Source: Gemmatimonadaceae bacterium (GTDB taxonomy: Bacteria > Gemmatimonadota > Gemmatimonadetes > Gemmatimonadales > Gemmatimonadaceae). From it: 64,000 nt of DNA. Location of the stretch: positions 124,001 through 188,000 of the forward strand of contig JAICWO010000011.1 in the NCBI GenBank assembly GCA_025934775.1. The letters are read 5' to 3'. Position 1 is the first letter of the stretch, and each line of letters begins with the position of its first letter. The notes below the pieces were generated by a model, which saw only the letters and a program-made list of their open reading frames with translations, did no database searches and was not told where the DNA came from. Shown piece by piece: positions 54,915 through 64,000 of this stretch. Both the position numbers and the translations under genes were made by a program.

Positions 54915-56638
54915 TCGTTCAACCGCCGCAACGCAATTTCAATCGGCACGAGCGTTGTCGCCGCGCAGACGAGCGCCGCCACTCCGAACCCGACGATCAT
55001 CGCCACCGGCTCGGCCGGCGTTCCGAACGCCTCGGCGCTCAAGTACGAGTAGACCGGCCGCGCCTCGAGAATGATCACGATCCCGATCAGCGCGATGGAG
55101 CTCATCATGAACACGAGGCCGCCGAACGAGGTCGGGATCTGCGCCGCGTTCTCCGTTTCGTATTGTGGAAAGAGCGTTCCGAAACCCATCGCGAGGCCGG
55201 CGATCGCGAACGTCATGAAGGTGATCGAGAAGATCGAGACGGCCATCATGAACTCGCTCACCTCGAGCAGGTAATCCGTCACGCTCACGATCGCGAGCGC
55301 GAGGATGAGCAGCGGCAGCGTGCCGACCCAGAACTTCGACCAGAGGAGCGCCCGCATCTGCATCGGGCTCGAGCGGAGGAGCCAGAGCGTGCGCCCCTCG
55401 AGGCTCACGCCGGGAAAGATGAATCGCGCCGCGATGGACGCGAGCACGAAGCCGGCGAGCACCAGGTTCAGAAACGGCACGACGTTCATCAGGAAGAACG
55501 TCAATCCGCCGCCGCGCAGCGGCAGGAACTTGATGTTGTACACGTACACCAGCACGAGCACCGCGAGCAGGATGAGCTGCGACCACTGCGTGGTGTCGCG
55601 GAAGAAGAGCCGGAGCTCCTTGAGCACGAGCTCGCGGCGCACGATACCGAAGGGCCGCAGCAGTCCGCGGCCGGCGCGCGACATCGGGCCGCTGCGCACC
55701 CAGCGCTGCGCGCTCTCCTGCGCTTTGCTGAAGCCCTTCGCGTAGAACACGCGATGCAGCACGGCGCCGAGGACGAGCGATGCGGCCGCGGTGGACCAGA
55801 GCAGGTAATACGGCAGCGGATCGGGATGGCCGCCGACCCACGACATCACCGCGCGCTGCACCCAGTCGCTCGGCAGCATCGGCGACGTGGGGCCGCGCAG
55901 GATCGTGATGAAATCGACCAGCGAGCGGAATCCCTCGGGCCGCGCCAGGCGCTCCGGGCGTACTAGTCTAAATAAGACGACGATCCCGCCGGCGGCGAGT
56001 ACCGCGATCACGCTCAGGATGTCGCGCGTGCGGCGGGCGGGGAAGATGTTGACCAGGAGGAGCGTGACCGCGCTTCCGATCACCGCCGGCACGACGAGAA
56101 ACGGCACGAACGTCACGAGCACGACGATCGGGAAGAGAATGCCGCCGCGGTACACGACGCCGTACGCCGCGAACATCGGGATGGCCATGAGCACGACCAT
56201 CCAGCTCGAGTGGACGAGCGTCTCGAGCATCTTCGCGAGATAGAGCTTGAGCCAATCGACGGGCGCGGAGACGAGCAGGTCCAGATCGCGCGCCAGAAAG
56301 AAGCTCGAGAGTGCGGTGATGACGTTCGAGAGCAGCAGGATGGAGAAGAAGCCGACCAGGATCAGGCCGAGCAGCTTGCCCGCGAGCAGCGGCCCGATCT
56401 CCTGCACGCCACGGAAGTAGCGGAGCAGCCGATAGAGCATCGCGAAGATGAACGCCCAGAACGCGAGGCCGAAGAGCGCGAGGAAGAACATGCGCAGCCC
56501 GTGGCCGCGCTCTCCGGACACCGCGCGCGCGCGCGCCGTGAGCCATTTGGGCATGAGCAAGTGCAGCGTCGACGGATCGGGAAGCCTCGATCCGACGGGC
56601 GCGCTCGACGCCCGCGCCGGCGTCGTCAGCTCCTCCAA
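54911..56638 (-). CDS. ABC exporter membrane subunit
   Basis: 575 residues from TTG 56638, with GGAGG 9 nt upstream inside heptamer tract F; ATG 56552 is an alternative start that would drop 29 residues. About twelve membrane segments in two halves, for example MFFLALFGLAFWAFIFAMLYRLLRYFRG and IPTSFGGLVFMMSSIALIGIVIILEARPVY. Large unclassified permeases of this kind occur with a single ATPase in Gemmatimonadota and Acidobacteria. The stop codon lies in the first unit of palindrome E. Substrate unknown. Confidence 0.8.
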   Translation of the reverse strand: MEELTTPARASSAPVGSRLPDPSTLHLLMPKWLTARARAVSGERGHGLRMFFLALFGLAFWAFIFAMLYRLLRYFRGVQEIGPLLAGKLLGLILVGFFSILLLSNVITALSSFFLARDLDLLVSAPVDWLKLYLAKMLETLVHSSWMVVLMAIPMFAAYGVVYRGGILFPIVVLVTFVPFLVVPAVIGSAVTLLLVNIFPARRTRDILSVIAVLAAGGIVVLFRLVRPERLARPEGFRSLVDFITILRGPTSPMLPSDWVQRAVMSWVGGHPDPLPYYLLWSTAAASLVLGAVLHRVFYAKGFSKAQESAQRWVRSGPMSRAGRGLLRPFGIVRRELVLKELRLFFRDTTQWSQLILLAVLVLVYVYNIKFLPLRGGGLTFFLMNVVPFLNLVLAGFVLASIAARFIFPGVSLEGRTLWLLRSSPMQMRALLWSKFWVGTLPLLILALAIVSVTDYLLEVSEFMMAVSIFSITFMTFAIAGLAMGFGTLFPQYETENAAQIPTSFGGLVFMMSSIALIGIVIILEARPVYSYLSAEAFGTPAEPVAMIVGFGVAALVCAATTLVPIEIALRRLND

Positions 56639-56667
56639 TCTCCAACCTCCATCATCCAGCCTTCGCC
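56633..56667. repeat. Heptamer tract F (single arm)
   Basis: Five tandem 7-mers CTCCAAT, CTCCAAC, CTCCATC, ATCCAGC, CTTCGCC; no complementary partner nearby. On the coding strand of the exporter gene this reads as a purine run containing GGAGG and the TTG start codon itself, so the tract doubles as ribosome-binding site. Length changes of one unit would shift the start region by 7 nt. Confidence 0.7.
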
Positions 56668-56671
56668 GTCC

Positions 56672-57430
56672 TCACGCATCCAGCACATCCACGAGCGCCC
56701 GCGCCGCGTTCTCGCCGGTGAGCCGCAGGAAGATCTGCTCGAGCCCCGCGGCGCCGCCTTCGGCGCTCTGCTTCAATTCGGCCATCGAGCCGCAGGCGCG
56801 AATCACGCCGGCCTGGATGATCGCGATGCGATCGCAGAGCGTCTCCGCCACCTCGAGGGTGTGCGTCGACATCATGATCGTGTGCCCGCGATTCGTGTAT
56901 TCTCGAAAGAGATCTTTGAGAATGCGCGCGGCCTTCGGGTCGAGCCCGACCATCGGCTCGTCGACGACGATCACCTCGGGGCGATGCACGAACGCGCTCG
57001 AGATGATCAGCTTCTGCCGCATGCCGTGGCTGTAGCTCTCCACCAGCTCGTCGCGCCATTCCTCCAGATCGAAGAGCGCGAGCAGCTCGCGCGCGCGGTG
57101 CTCCACCTGCGCGCCTTCCTGGTTGTACAATCCTGCCACGAAGCGCAGAAACTCGGCGCCCGTGAGCTTCTCGTAGATGAACGGCCGGTCGGGGATGAAG
57201 CCGAGCTTCGACTTGGCCGCGATCGGGTCGGTCCAGAGATCGATCCCGCCGATGTCGACGCGGCCGCTCGTCGGCCGCAGGATCCCGGCGATCATGCGCA
57301 GCGTGGTCGTCTTGCCGGCGCCGTTGGGACCCAGAAAGCCGAACAACTCGCCGCGCGGCACGTCGAGATCGATCGCGTTCACCGCCGTGAAGGAGCCGTA
57401 GCGTTTGGTGAGCTGTGTCAGCGTGATCAT
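56672..57430 (-). CDS. ABC transporter ATP-binding protein
   Basis: 252 residues from ATG 57430, overlapping the stop of the transglutaminase-like gene. Walker A FLGPNGAGKTTTLRM, Q-loop IPDRPFIYEKLTG, signature YSHGMRQKLIISSAF (C-loop of the SHGMRQK type), Walker B VIVVDEPMVGLD. It energises the large permease encoded next to it, with the heptamer tract between them. ATPases of this type drive export of peptides, drugs or lipids. Confidence 0.93.
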   Translation of the reverse strand: MITLTQLTKRYGSFTAVNAIDLDVPRGELFGFLGPNGAGKTTTLRMIAGILRPTSGRVDIGGIDLWTDPIAAKSKLGFIPDRPFIYEKLTGAEFLRFVAGLYNQEGAQVEHRARELLALFDLEEWRDELVESYSHGMRQKLIISSAFVHRPEVIVVDEPMVGLDPKAARILKDLFREYTNRGHTIMMSTHTLEVAETLCDRIAIIQAGVIRACGSMAELKQSAEGGAAGLEQIFLRLTGENAARALVDVLDA

Positions 57431-58974
57431 CGCGCCGCCGGTGAGGAATCGCCGCGCTCGTTCAGCACGTCGATGTGAAGACTGCCCATGAGCCGAAGCA
57501 GCTCGGTCTGTCGCGTGAGGCCGCCGATGACGAATCGGAGATGCGCCGCGTCGGCGGGGAACTGGCCGAACGTTGGATCGACCGCCACCCAATCGCGCAG
57601 CAACACCTCCGGCCACGCGTGGTAGTAGAACTTGCCGTCCACGTACGCGAGTCCGGCGGCGATGCGCGCCGGCAGGCCGAGCGACCGCGCGAGCGCGACG
57701 TAGAGCTGCGTGTGCTCGTTGCAGTCGCCGGCTCGCGTACGCAGCACCTGAACCGCGCTCGGAACGCCGAACGTGATCCGCGCGGCGATCGAATCGTGCA
57801 CCCACTGATTCAGTTTCTCGGCGACGATGTGCGGATCGCGTTCATTGCCGACGATCGTGCGAGCGAGTGCTTTGATGCGCGGGTCGTCGCTCTGGAGCAG
57901 CGGCTCGGATTGCGTGAACGCGCGCATCGTCATCGACGGCAGCCTGTACACGGCGGCCAAGGTCCGCGCGTTCACCGGCGCGATCAACAACGTGTCGTGC
58001 GAGAGCCGTTGGCGCTGGCCGTTCAGGTCGAAGCCGGTGAGGTCGACGCCGGTCAAGCGAACGGCGAGCGAGTCGACGCGCCCGTCCATCCGCTCGTTGG
58101 CGGCGATCGCGGTGGTCTCGAGGATGTCCCGGCCGCTCGTCACGGCGAGCTTGCCGGCGTCGGATCGCCAATTCTCGAATGCGACTTCGTACGGAAGACG
58201 TCGGAGATCGAGGCCGAGCTGCGTCGTCTCGACGATCCGCCCCTGCTCGTCGATCCACCCGCTGAAGCCGCCGCCGGTTTCGGAGCTCACCTGCCAGGCG
58301 CGGATGGTGTCGGGGAGCACGCCGTGCCAGCGGCCGGTGGTCGAATCGTACGCCGAGCTGTCGTCGAGGACGAACAGGGACTCGGCGCGCACGTCGATCC
58401 CGACGTTCTTCGGCGACATGCTCGCCGGATCGAAGATCGGCAGCACGTACCGCTTGCCGACCTTTGGGCGCTCGCCCAGTGCGACCGCGATCGGCACGAG
58501 GGTCGGGAGCAGGATCGGGCCGGAGAGCGCGACGCGCTGGGTGTCGGGCTTCGCGTTGCCGGAGGTGATCGCGAGCACGAGCGTCGAATCACCGTCGACG
58601 CGGCCGGTGGCGCGAATCGGCGGTCCCTCGGTCTCGAGCGCGAGATCGAAGTCGCGGACGCGGAGCGCGCGCGAGAGCGTGACGTTGGTGCGCGCGGTCG
58701 CGCGGCGCGCCTTGCCGCCGACGGGGAGGTCGGCGACGAAATAGTCGGAGACGGTGATCGTGGATTCCGCGGTGTCGATCGTGGACGAGGCGAATCCGAT
58801 CTGCTGGTTGCCCTGCATCACGCCGTAGAACACCGCGCCCGGATTGATTCTCAGCGCGGCTTCCGAGAGCCGGTCGAGCTCCGGCTGGAAATATTCGCGG
58901 CGGACGAGGAGCCCGAGGCCGGCGAGCCACGCGGCGATCACGAGCACACCGATCACCGCGCGGCGGCGAATCAC
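57427..58974 (-). CDS. Exported transglutaminase-like cysteine protein
   Basis: 515 residues from GTG 58974. One N-terminal membrane helix (AVIGVLVIAAWLAGLGLLVRR), a beta-rich middle with two DTAEST-type repeats, and a transglutaminase-like core at the C terminus: TRAGDCNEHTQLYVALARSLGLPARIAAGL, catalytic Cys in GDCNEH, His in YYHAWPEVLL and Asp in WVAVDPTFGQFPADAAHL. The triad is complete. These proteins often act on cell-wall peptides or as processing enzymes for exported products, which would suit a place in an ABC exporter operon. Confidence 0.85.
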   Translation of the reverse strand: MIRRRAVIGVLVIAAWLAGLGLLVRREYFQPELDRLSEAALRINPGAVFYGVMQGNQQIGFASSTIDTAESTITVSDYFVADLPVGGKARRATARTNVTLSRALRVRDFDLALETEGPPIRATGRVDGDSTLVLAITSGNAKPDTQRVALSGPILLPTLVPIAVALGERPKVGKRYVLPIFDPASMSPKNVGIDVRAESLFVLDDSSAYDSTTGRWHGVLPDTIRAWQVSSETGGGFSGWIDEQGRIVETTQLGLDLRRLPYEVAFENWRSDAGKLAVTSGRDILETTAIAANERMDGRVDSLAVRLTGVDLTGFDLNGQRQRLSHDTLLIAPVNARTLAAVYRLPSMTMRAFTQSEPLLQSDDPRIKALARTIVGNERDPHIVAEKLNQWVHDSIAARITFGVPSAVQVLRTRAGDCNEHTQLYVALARSLGLPARIAAGLAYVDGKFYYHAWPEVLLRDWVAVDPTFGQFPADAAHLRFVIGGLTRQTELLRLMGSLHIDVLNERGDSSPAAR

Positions 58975-59300
58975 CGCCGGTGCGCCTCGCGCGCGCGCTG
59001 GTACGCGGCGGTCGCCTCCTGCGGACGTCCGAGCCGATCGAGCACGATTCCGACGCCCTTGAGGGCGCGCCAGTGCGCGGGCTCGAGGCGCGCGGCTTCC
59101 TCGTACGCGGTGAGCGCTTCGACCAGACGATCCGTCTGGTTGTAGGCCTCACCGAGCTGGTAGTGCGCGGCGGCTTTCGTGGGATCGATGCTCACGGCTC
59201 GCTGCAAGGGTTCGATGGCTTCGCGCCACCGCGCGCGCCGGCACAGGGAGATCCCGAGCTCGAGCTGTGCGCCGGCGCGGTCTTCGTCTTCCTTCGTCAT
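58971..59300 (-). CDS. Small TPR protein
   Basis: 109 residues. Two and a half TPR units: ELGISLCRRARWREAIEPLQRAVSIDPTKAAAHYQLGEAY and VEALTAYEEAARLEPAHWRALKGVGIVLDRLGRPQEATAAY. No signal peptide. It opens a - strand run with the transglutaminase-like gene and the ABC exporter, overlapping the next gene by 4 nt. Confidence 0.8.
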   Translation of the reverse strand: MTKEDEDRAGAQLELGISLCRRARWREAIEPLQRAVSIDPTKAAAHYQLGEAYNQTDRLVEALTAYEEAARLEPAHWRALKGVGIVLDRLGRPQEATAAYQRAREAHRR

Positions 59301-59345
59301 GTGGACTGCATCAACCGGCCAAGAGTTACGTCGAGTTCCGTCGAA

Positions 59346-59681
59346 TCAGGTCAACGCGAGCGTCGTCTCGCCGTTGATCCATTCAAGGTACTTATCCAGG
59401 CCCGCTTCGACCGGGAGCGCGAGCAGCTCGGGCACTTTGTAGGGGTGCAGCTCCTCGAAGGCGGCGCGAAGCGAGTCGAGGCGCGCCGAGCGTGTCTTGA
59501 GCATCACGATCACTTCGCGCTCGTCCGCCACCTTGCCTTGCCAGCGGTAGAGCGATCGCGCTCCCGGGAACAGCGTTCCACAGGCGATCAGCCGCCGATC
59601 GAGCAGCGTGCGGACGAGATGAACGGCCTCCTCGTCCGAAGCGACGGTGGTGAGAACGACGATGGCGTCGGTGTGCGGCAT
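59346..59681 (-). CDS. cutA: Divalent-cation tolerance protein CutA
   Basis: 111 residues from ATG 59681. Family signatures: [56 protein letters not shown] and [26 protein letters not shown], with the Cys in IACG as in other CutA proteins. CutA trimers bind Cu and other metals; the gene is often linked to stress loci but its role remains partly understood. It faces uvrA divergently with a 127-bp gap. Confidence 0.93.
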   Translation of the reverse strand: MPHTDAIVVLTTVASDEEAVHLVRTLLDRRLIACGTLFPGARSLYRWQGKVADEREVIVMLKTRSARLDSLRAAFEELHPYKVPELLALPVEAGLDKYLEWINGETTLALT

Positions 59682-59808
59682 CGGGGTGTCGCGGGTGTAT
59701 GAAGGGGAGGGAGATGCGGGAAACCTACAGGCCAACGCTCCGCGTCGCATTGACGTTCGATCCCCGCGGCTTGTCACGACCACGTCCGAACGCGAGCTTT
59801 CTCTGGCT

Positions 59809-62652
59809 ATGGCAGAAGATGCGTTGATCGTCCGCGGTGCCCGCGAGCACAACCTTCGCAACGTCGACGTCGTCATCCCGCGCGACAAGCTGACGGTGAT
59901 CACCGGCTTGTCGGGATCGGGCAAATCGTCGCTCGCGTTCGATACGATCTACGCGGAAGGCCAGCGGCGCTACGTGGAGTCGCTGTCCGCGTACGCGCGG
60001 CAGTTCCTCGGCTTGATGGAGAAGCCGGACGTCGATTCGATCGAGGGGCTCTCGCCCGCGATCTCGATCGAGCAGAAGACCGCCGGCCACAATCCGCGAT
60101 CCACCGTCGGCACCGTCACCGAGATCTACGATTATCTCCGCCTGCTCTGGGCGCGCGCCGGCACGCCGCACTGTCCCAACTGCGGGCGCGCGGTGCAGCG
60201 ACAGAGTGCGGCGCAGATCGCGGATCTCGTGCTCGCGTGGCCCGCGGGCGCGCGGATCGAGGTGCGTGCGCCCTTGGTGCAGGGGCGCAAGGGCGAGTTC
60301 CGCGAGCTGTTCGAGAACGTGCGCAAGCAGGGCTTCATTCGCGCGTACGTCGACGGGGAGCTCGTCGAGATCGCGACGCCGCCAAAGCTGAATCGGCGAC
60401 AGAACCACTCGATCTCGGTGATCGTCGATCGGCTCGCGGCGCGATCGGAGGACCGCGCACGGCTCGCCGACTCGGTCGAGACCGCGCTCAAGCTCGCGGA
60501 CGGCGTGGTCGAGGTGAGCAACGCCGACTCCGGCGCGGTGGAGCTCTTCTCGGAGCGGTACGGCTGTCCGACGTGCGGGATCTCGCTCCCCGAGCTCGAG
60601 CCGCGGCACTTCTCGTTCAATTCGCCATTCGGCGCGTGCCCGACGTGCGGCGGACTTGGCACCAAGCGCCGGGTGAGCGAGCAGCTCATCCTCGGCGACG
60701 CGCGGATCTCGCTGCTCGAAGGGGTGATCCTGCCGTGGGGCGAACCGGGCGGGTATCTGCGAAAAGTCGTGCTCCCGGCGCTGGCGCGCCAGCTCAAGTT
60801 CGATCTCAACACGGCGTGGGGCGAGCTGCCCAAGAGTGTGCGCGACGCGATTCTGCACGGCGAGAAGAAGGGCACGGCGAAGGCGCGCGGCGGCATCGAG
60901 TGGGAGGGCGTGCTCGCCAACGTCGAGCGGCGGTACGAGGAATCGGAATCCGACACCGTGCGGATGGAGCTTCAGGAATTCATGATCGAGGTGCCGTGCC
61001 CCGCGTGCGAGGGGAAGCGGCTCAAGCGCGAGGCGCTGTCCGTCACCGTGAACGAGAAGAGCATCGGCGACGTGGTGGCGTGGCCGGTCACGGATACATT
61101 AGCGTTCTTTGAACGCGTGCCGGTGCGCGCCAACGGCACGCCGGGGCTCGATCGCGAGATCGCCGGACCGATTCTCAAGGAAGTGCGCGAGCGGCTCCGC
61201 TTCCTCGTCGACGTCGGCCTCGACTACCTGACGCTGGGACGCGCCGCGGAATCGCTCTCCGGCGGCGAGGCGCAGCGCATTCGGCTGGCGACGCAGATCG
61301 GATCGCGCCTGGTCGGCGTGCTCTACATCCTCGACGAGCCCTCGATCGGGCTGCATCAGCGCGACAACGCGCGGCTCCTCGGCACGCTCGAGCAGCTCCG
61401 CGACCTCGGCAACACCGTGATCGTCGTCGAGCACGACGAGGAGACGATGCGGGCCGCCGATCACGTCATCGATCTCGGCCCCGGCGCGGGCAAGCACGGC
61501 GGCGAAGTGATCGCGGCCGGGACCGTGGCCGAGATCATGGAGAATCCGGCGTCGATCACCGGCAAGTTCCTGAGCGGCGAGGTGAAGATCGTCACGCCGG
61601 CGGCGCGGCGGCCGCGCGATCCGAATCGCATCGTGCGGATCGAGGGCGCGCGCGAGCACAACCTGCGGAACCTCACCGTGGAGATTCCGCTCGGGCGCTT
61701 CGTCACCGTGACCGGCGTCTCCGGCTCGGGCAAGTCGACGCTCGTCGAAGACATTCTCCATCGCGCGCTCGCACGGCACTTCTATCGTGCACGCGTCATC
61801 CCGGGCGCGCACGACCGGATCACGGGGCTCGAGCAGATCGACAAGGTGATCGACATCGATCAGAGCCCGATCGGACGCACGCCGCGCTCGAATCCCGCGA
61901 CCTACACCGGCGTGTTCACGCCGATCCGCGAGCTGTTCGCCGAGATGCCCGAGGCGAAGATCCGCGGCTATGGGCCGGGTCGCTTCTCGTTCAACGTCAA
62001 GGGCGGACGGTGCGAAGCGTGTCAGGGCGACGGCCTCGTGAAGATCGAGATGCACTTCCTGCCCGACGTCTACGTGCCATGTGAAGTCTGTAAAGGCAAG
62101 CGCTACAACCGCGAGACGCTCGAGGTGCGGTTCCGCGGGCTCACGATCTCGGACGTGCTCGAGCTGACCGTGGAAGATGCATGTGAGTTCTTTCAAAACC
62201 AGCCGCGGATCTCACAGAAGCTGCAGACGCTCGCCGATGTCGGCCTGGGCTACATCCACCTTGGCCAGAGCGCGACGACGCTGTCGGGCGGCGAAGCGCA
62301 GCGCGTGAAGCTCGCGTCCGAGCTCTCCAAGCGCGACACGGGCCGGACGTTCTACATCCTCGACGAGCCGACGACCGGTTTGCACTTCGAGGACGTGCGC
62401 GTGCTGCTGGACGTATTGCATCGCCTGGTGGACCGCGGCAACACCGTTCTGGTGATCGAGCACAATCTCGACGTGATCAAGACGTCGGATTGGCTGATCG
62501 ATCTCGGTCCGGAAGGCGGGAACCGCGGCGGGTCAATCGTCGCGGCGGGAACGCCGGAAGAGGTGGCGCGTGTGGAGGGGAGCCATACGGGCGCATTCTT
62601 GAAACGACTGCTCGGGCGGACGGGAAAGGGGCGGAAGGCGATTGGGGCGTAG
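59809..62652 (+). CDS. uvrA: Excinuclease ABC subunit A (UvrA)
   Basis: 947 residues from ATG 59809; an upstream ATG would add 54 unconserved residues. Two ABC modules with zinc fingers: [78 protein letters not shown]; second half [60 protein letters not shown]. UvrA dimers find bulky lesions and load UvrB for nucleotide excision repair. The 127-bp gap before it contains GGGAGGGAGA near 59706 and TTGACG at 59752-59757, possibly part of its promoter. Confidence 0.96.
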   Translation: MAEDALIVRGAREHNLRNVDVVIPRDKLTVITGLSGSGKSSLAFDTIYAEGQRRYVESLSAYARQFLGLMEKPDVDSIEGLSPAISIEQKTAGHNPRSTVGTVTEIYDYLRLLWARAGTPHCPNCGRAVQRQSAAQIADLVLAWPAGARIEVRAPLVQGRKGEFRELFENVRKQGFIRAYVDGELVEIATPPKLNRRQNHSISVIVDRLAARSEDRARLADSVETALKLADGVVEVSNADSGAVELFSERYGCPTCGISLPELEPRHFSFNSPFGACPTCGGLGTKRRVSEQLILGDARISLLEGVILPWGEPGGYLRKVVLPALARQLKFDLNTAWGELPKSVRDAILHGEKKGTAKARGGIEWEGVLANVERRYEESESDTVRMELQEFMIEVPCPACEGKRLKREALSVTVNEKSIGDVVAWPVTDTLAFFERVPVRANGTPGLDREIAGPILKEVRERLRFLVDVGLDYLTLGRAAESLSGGEAQRIRLATQIGSRLVGVLYILDEPSIGLHQRDNARLLGTLEQLRDLGNTVIVVEHDEETMRAADHVIDLGPGAGKHGGEVIAAGTVAEIMENPASITGKFLSGEVKIVTPAARRPRDPNRIVRIEGAREHNLRNLTVEIPLGRFVTVTGVSGSGKSTLVEDILHRALARHFYRARVIPGAHDRITGLEQIDKVIDIDQSPIGRTPRSNPATYTGVFTPIRELFAEMPEAKIRGYGPGRFSFNVKGGRCEACQGDGLVKIEMHFLPDVYVPCEVCKGKRYNRETLEVRFRGLTISDVLELTVEDACEFFQNQPRISQKLQTLADVGLGYIHLGQSATTLSGGEAQRVKLASELSKRDTGRTFYILDEPTTGLHFEDVRVLLDVLHRLVDRGNTVLVIEHNLDVIKTSDWLIDLGPEGGNRGGSIVAAGTPEEVARVEGSHTGAFLKRLLGRTGKGRKAIGA

Positions 62653-62720
62653 GGCCGCCGCGCGACGCGCCGCCGATTCTACGGCGAGCAACTCGAGCGA
62701 CCCCACGCTACTTTCGACAT

Positions 62721-63389
62721 ATGGTCTCACTCCTCGACATCATCGGCCCCGTGATGGTCGGGCCGTCATCCTCGCACACCGCCGGTGCCTGTCGTCTCGG
62801 GCTGCTCGCGCGGGGTCTCGTCGGCGGTACGCCGGATCGCGCGAAGCTCGAGCTCCACGGCTCATTCGCGCGCACGGGCGAAGGGCATGGCACGGACAGG
62901 GCGCTGGTCGCCGGTCTGATGGGCTTTCGCCCCGACGACGACCGCATTCGCACCGCGCTCGAGATCGCCGAGCGCGAGGGGCTCGACTATCGATTCGAGA
63001 AGACCACGCTCGACGAGGAAGCGCATCCGAACACCGTGCGCATCACGCTCGAGCGCGGCGAGCGCCACGCGGTCATGACGGGGTCGTCGCTTGGCGCGGG
63101 CCGCGTGCTCGTCACGGCGATCGACGGCTTCCCGGTGGAAGTCTCCGGCAACTATCACACGATCGTGCTCGTGGCCGAGGACATCCCGGGTTCCATCGCG
63201 AAGATCGCGACGCTGCTCGCGGACGACGGCCTGAACATCGCGAACATGCGGCTCACCCGGCAGCGGCGCGGCGGCGACGCGTTCATGGTGATCGAGCTGG
63301 ACGACTATCCGGACGAAGGCGTGCGCGACCACATTCGCGCGCTCCCGTGGGTGCGCTGGGCGTTCCGGCTCGATAAAGTTTCGGCATAA
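62721..63389 (+). CDS. sdaAB: L-serine dehydratase, Fe-S-dependent, beta subunit
   Basis: 222 residues from ATG 62721. VSLLDIIGPVMVGPSSSHTAGACRLGLLARGLVGG near the N terminus is typical of the beta subunit of the 4Fe-4S L-serine dehydratases (it binds the partner and a phosphate-like loop). The C-terminal ACT domain is clear: HTIVLVAEDIPGSIAKIATLLADDGLNIANMRLTRQ. The alpha subunit gene follows 24 nt later, as in Gram-positive and Deinococcus-type two-subunit enzymes. Reaction: L-serine to pyruvate and ammonia. Confidence 0.92.
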   Translation: MVSLLDIIGPVMVGPSSSHTAGACRLGLLARGLVGGTPDRAKLELHGSFARTGEGHGTDRALVAGLMGFRPDDDRIRTALEIAEREGLDYRFEKTTLDEEAHPNTVRITLERGERHAVMTGSSLGAGRVLVTAIDGFPVEVSGNYHTIVLVAEDIPGSIAKIATLLADDGLNIANMRLTRQRRGGDAFMVIELDDYPDEGVRDHIRALPWVRWAFRLDKVSA

Positions 63390-63413
63390 CACTACTGGAA
63401 TTACATAACAGTC

Positions 63414-64000
63414 ATGTATCACTCGCTCGCCGCTGCCGTGCGCGACGCCGAGGCGCGCGGCCTCTCGCTCGCGCGGCTCGCGCTCGAAACCGAGTCCGAG
63501 GACCAGGCGCGGCCCGTCGGCGAGATCCGCGACCTGCTCGGGCGCGCGCTGCACGTGATGAAGGGCGCCGTGGCCCAGGGGCTCACGGGAGATCTCAAAT
63601 CGTCATCGGGGCTCGTCGGCGGCGACGCGGCGAAGCTCGTGCACGGTCCCGCTGGCCCGCTCGCCGGCACCCCCTTCCGCGACATCCTCGCGCGCGCGCT
63701 CGCGGTGCAGGAAGTGAACGCCGCGATGGGCGTGATCGTCGCCGCACCCACCGCCGGCGGCGCGGGCGTGCTGCCCGCGGTGATCACCGGACTCGCGGAA
63801 GCGAAGGGCTTGTCGGATGACCATCTCATCGACGCGCTCGCCACGGCGGGACTCATTGGCGCGGTGATCGCCGAGCGCGCGTCGCTCTCCGGTGCGGAAG
63901 GCGGATGTCAGGCCGAGACTGGGGCCGCCGCGGGCATGGCGGCCGGCGCCGGCACCGAGATGATCGGCGGCAGCCCCACGCAGGCGATGCACGCGGTCGC
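63414..64000 (+). CDS. sdaAA: L-serine dehydratase alpha subunit, cut by window end
   Basis: Begins at ATG 63414 and is open to the edge (195 codons). MYHSLAAAVRDAEARGLSLARLALETESED starts the family domain; VIVAAPTAGGAGVLPAVITGLAEA and AERASLSGAEGGCQAETGAAAGMAAGAG carry the Cys region that binds the 4Fe-4S cluster (CQAETG). Length so far agrees with a normal alpha subunit of about 290 residues. The preceding ribosome-binding site is weak; coupling with the beta gene is likely. Confidence 0.93.
   Translation, partial: MYHSLAAAVRDAEARGLSLARLALETESEDQARPVGEIRDLLGRALHVMKGAVAQGLTGDLKSSSGLVGGDAAKLVHGPAGPLAGTPFRDILARALAVQEVNAAMGVIVAAPTAGGAGVLPAVITGLAEAKGLSDDHLIDALATAGLIGAVIAERASLSGAEGGCQAETGAAAGMAAGAGTEMIGGSPTQAMHAV

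Noticed and set aside
54398-55074. Small repetitive reading frames across the giant palindrome (both strands, peptides of repeated AAPFGSxRCLE type)
   Set aside because: They arise from translating the tandem units, have no ribosome-binding site or family match, and one overlaps the end of the exporter gene.

Overview
The window is GC-rich bacterial chromosome, densely packed, with many 1-4 nt stop/start overlaps and frequent GTG and TTG starts. The gene mix suggests a soil or sediment bacterium, most likely Gemmatimonadota or a related phylum: ADOP-type FtsX permeases, carboxypeptidase-regulatory-like secreted proteins, HEIGH-type zinc metalloproteases, bactofilin with an M23 peptidase, a HerA/Mre11/Rad50-type operon and System I cytochrome c maturation. 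This placement is inferred from gene content; no rRNA or other decisive marker is present.

Layout. 1-5.9 kb: + strand DNA-end-processing operon (HerA-like C terminus, exported protein, sbcD, sbcC, GNAT). 6-7.9 kb: lipoprotein, anion/cation transporter and a tiny DUF5670 membrane protein. 7.9-11.8 kb: structured intergenic region, QueD-like enzyme, SDR, Trm112-like zinc protein and a large exported protein. 11.8-15.7 kb (-): acyl-CoA synthetase, Ig-like lipoprotein, ParA, TPR. 16-21.5 kb: phosphoribosyltransferase, then a - strand cluster of CheY, diguanylate cyclase, GAF, LigA and V4R. 21.7-29.7 kb (mostly +): YtxH protein, thymidine phosphorylase, M3 peptidase, alpha/beta hydrolase and a MarR-DoxX-VOC module like the catechol/quinone stress loci of Bacillus. 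29.7-36 kb (-): TTHB210-like lipoprotein, ADOP permease, M23 peptidase, bactofilin, PMT-type mannosyltransferase. 36-41 kb: frameshifted ankyrin gene, zinc metalloprotease, retropepsin-like protein. 41-45.4 kb (-): gyrB, dciA, recF, enoyl-CoA hydratase. 45.6-50.2 kb (+): topoisomerase IB, mtnA, glpK, Fe-S uracil-DNA glycosylase, YfiM-like protein. 50.3-53.9 kb (+): ccmE, ccmF, ccmH and a CcmI-like zinc-ribbon protein. 53.9-59.7 kb (-): Lys/Ala-rich exported protein, giant palindrome, ABC exporter, transglutaminase-like protein, TPR, cutA. 59.8-64 kb (+): uvrA and the two-subunit L-serine dehydratase, cut by the window end.

The most unusual content is not a gene. Five intergenic or in-gene loci (8183-8275, 16505-16646, 45422-45530, 49802-49909, 56633-56667) are built from degenerate 7-nt tandem units. 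In three of them the units form two long complementary arms, in the fourth the arms pair clearly only at their ends, and the fifth is one-armed. The unit sequence differs from locus to locus. One copy lies in frame inside a gene. A sixth locus (54331-54914) is a roughly 580-bp palindrome whose arms carry mirrored blocks of 16-mers and 17-mers; its outer arm reaches the stop codon of the neighbouring gene. I do not know a named family that fits these.
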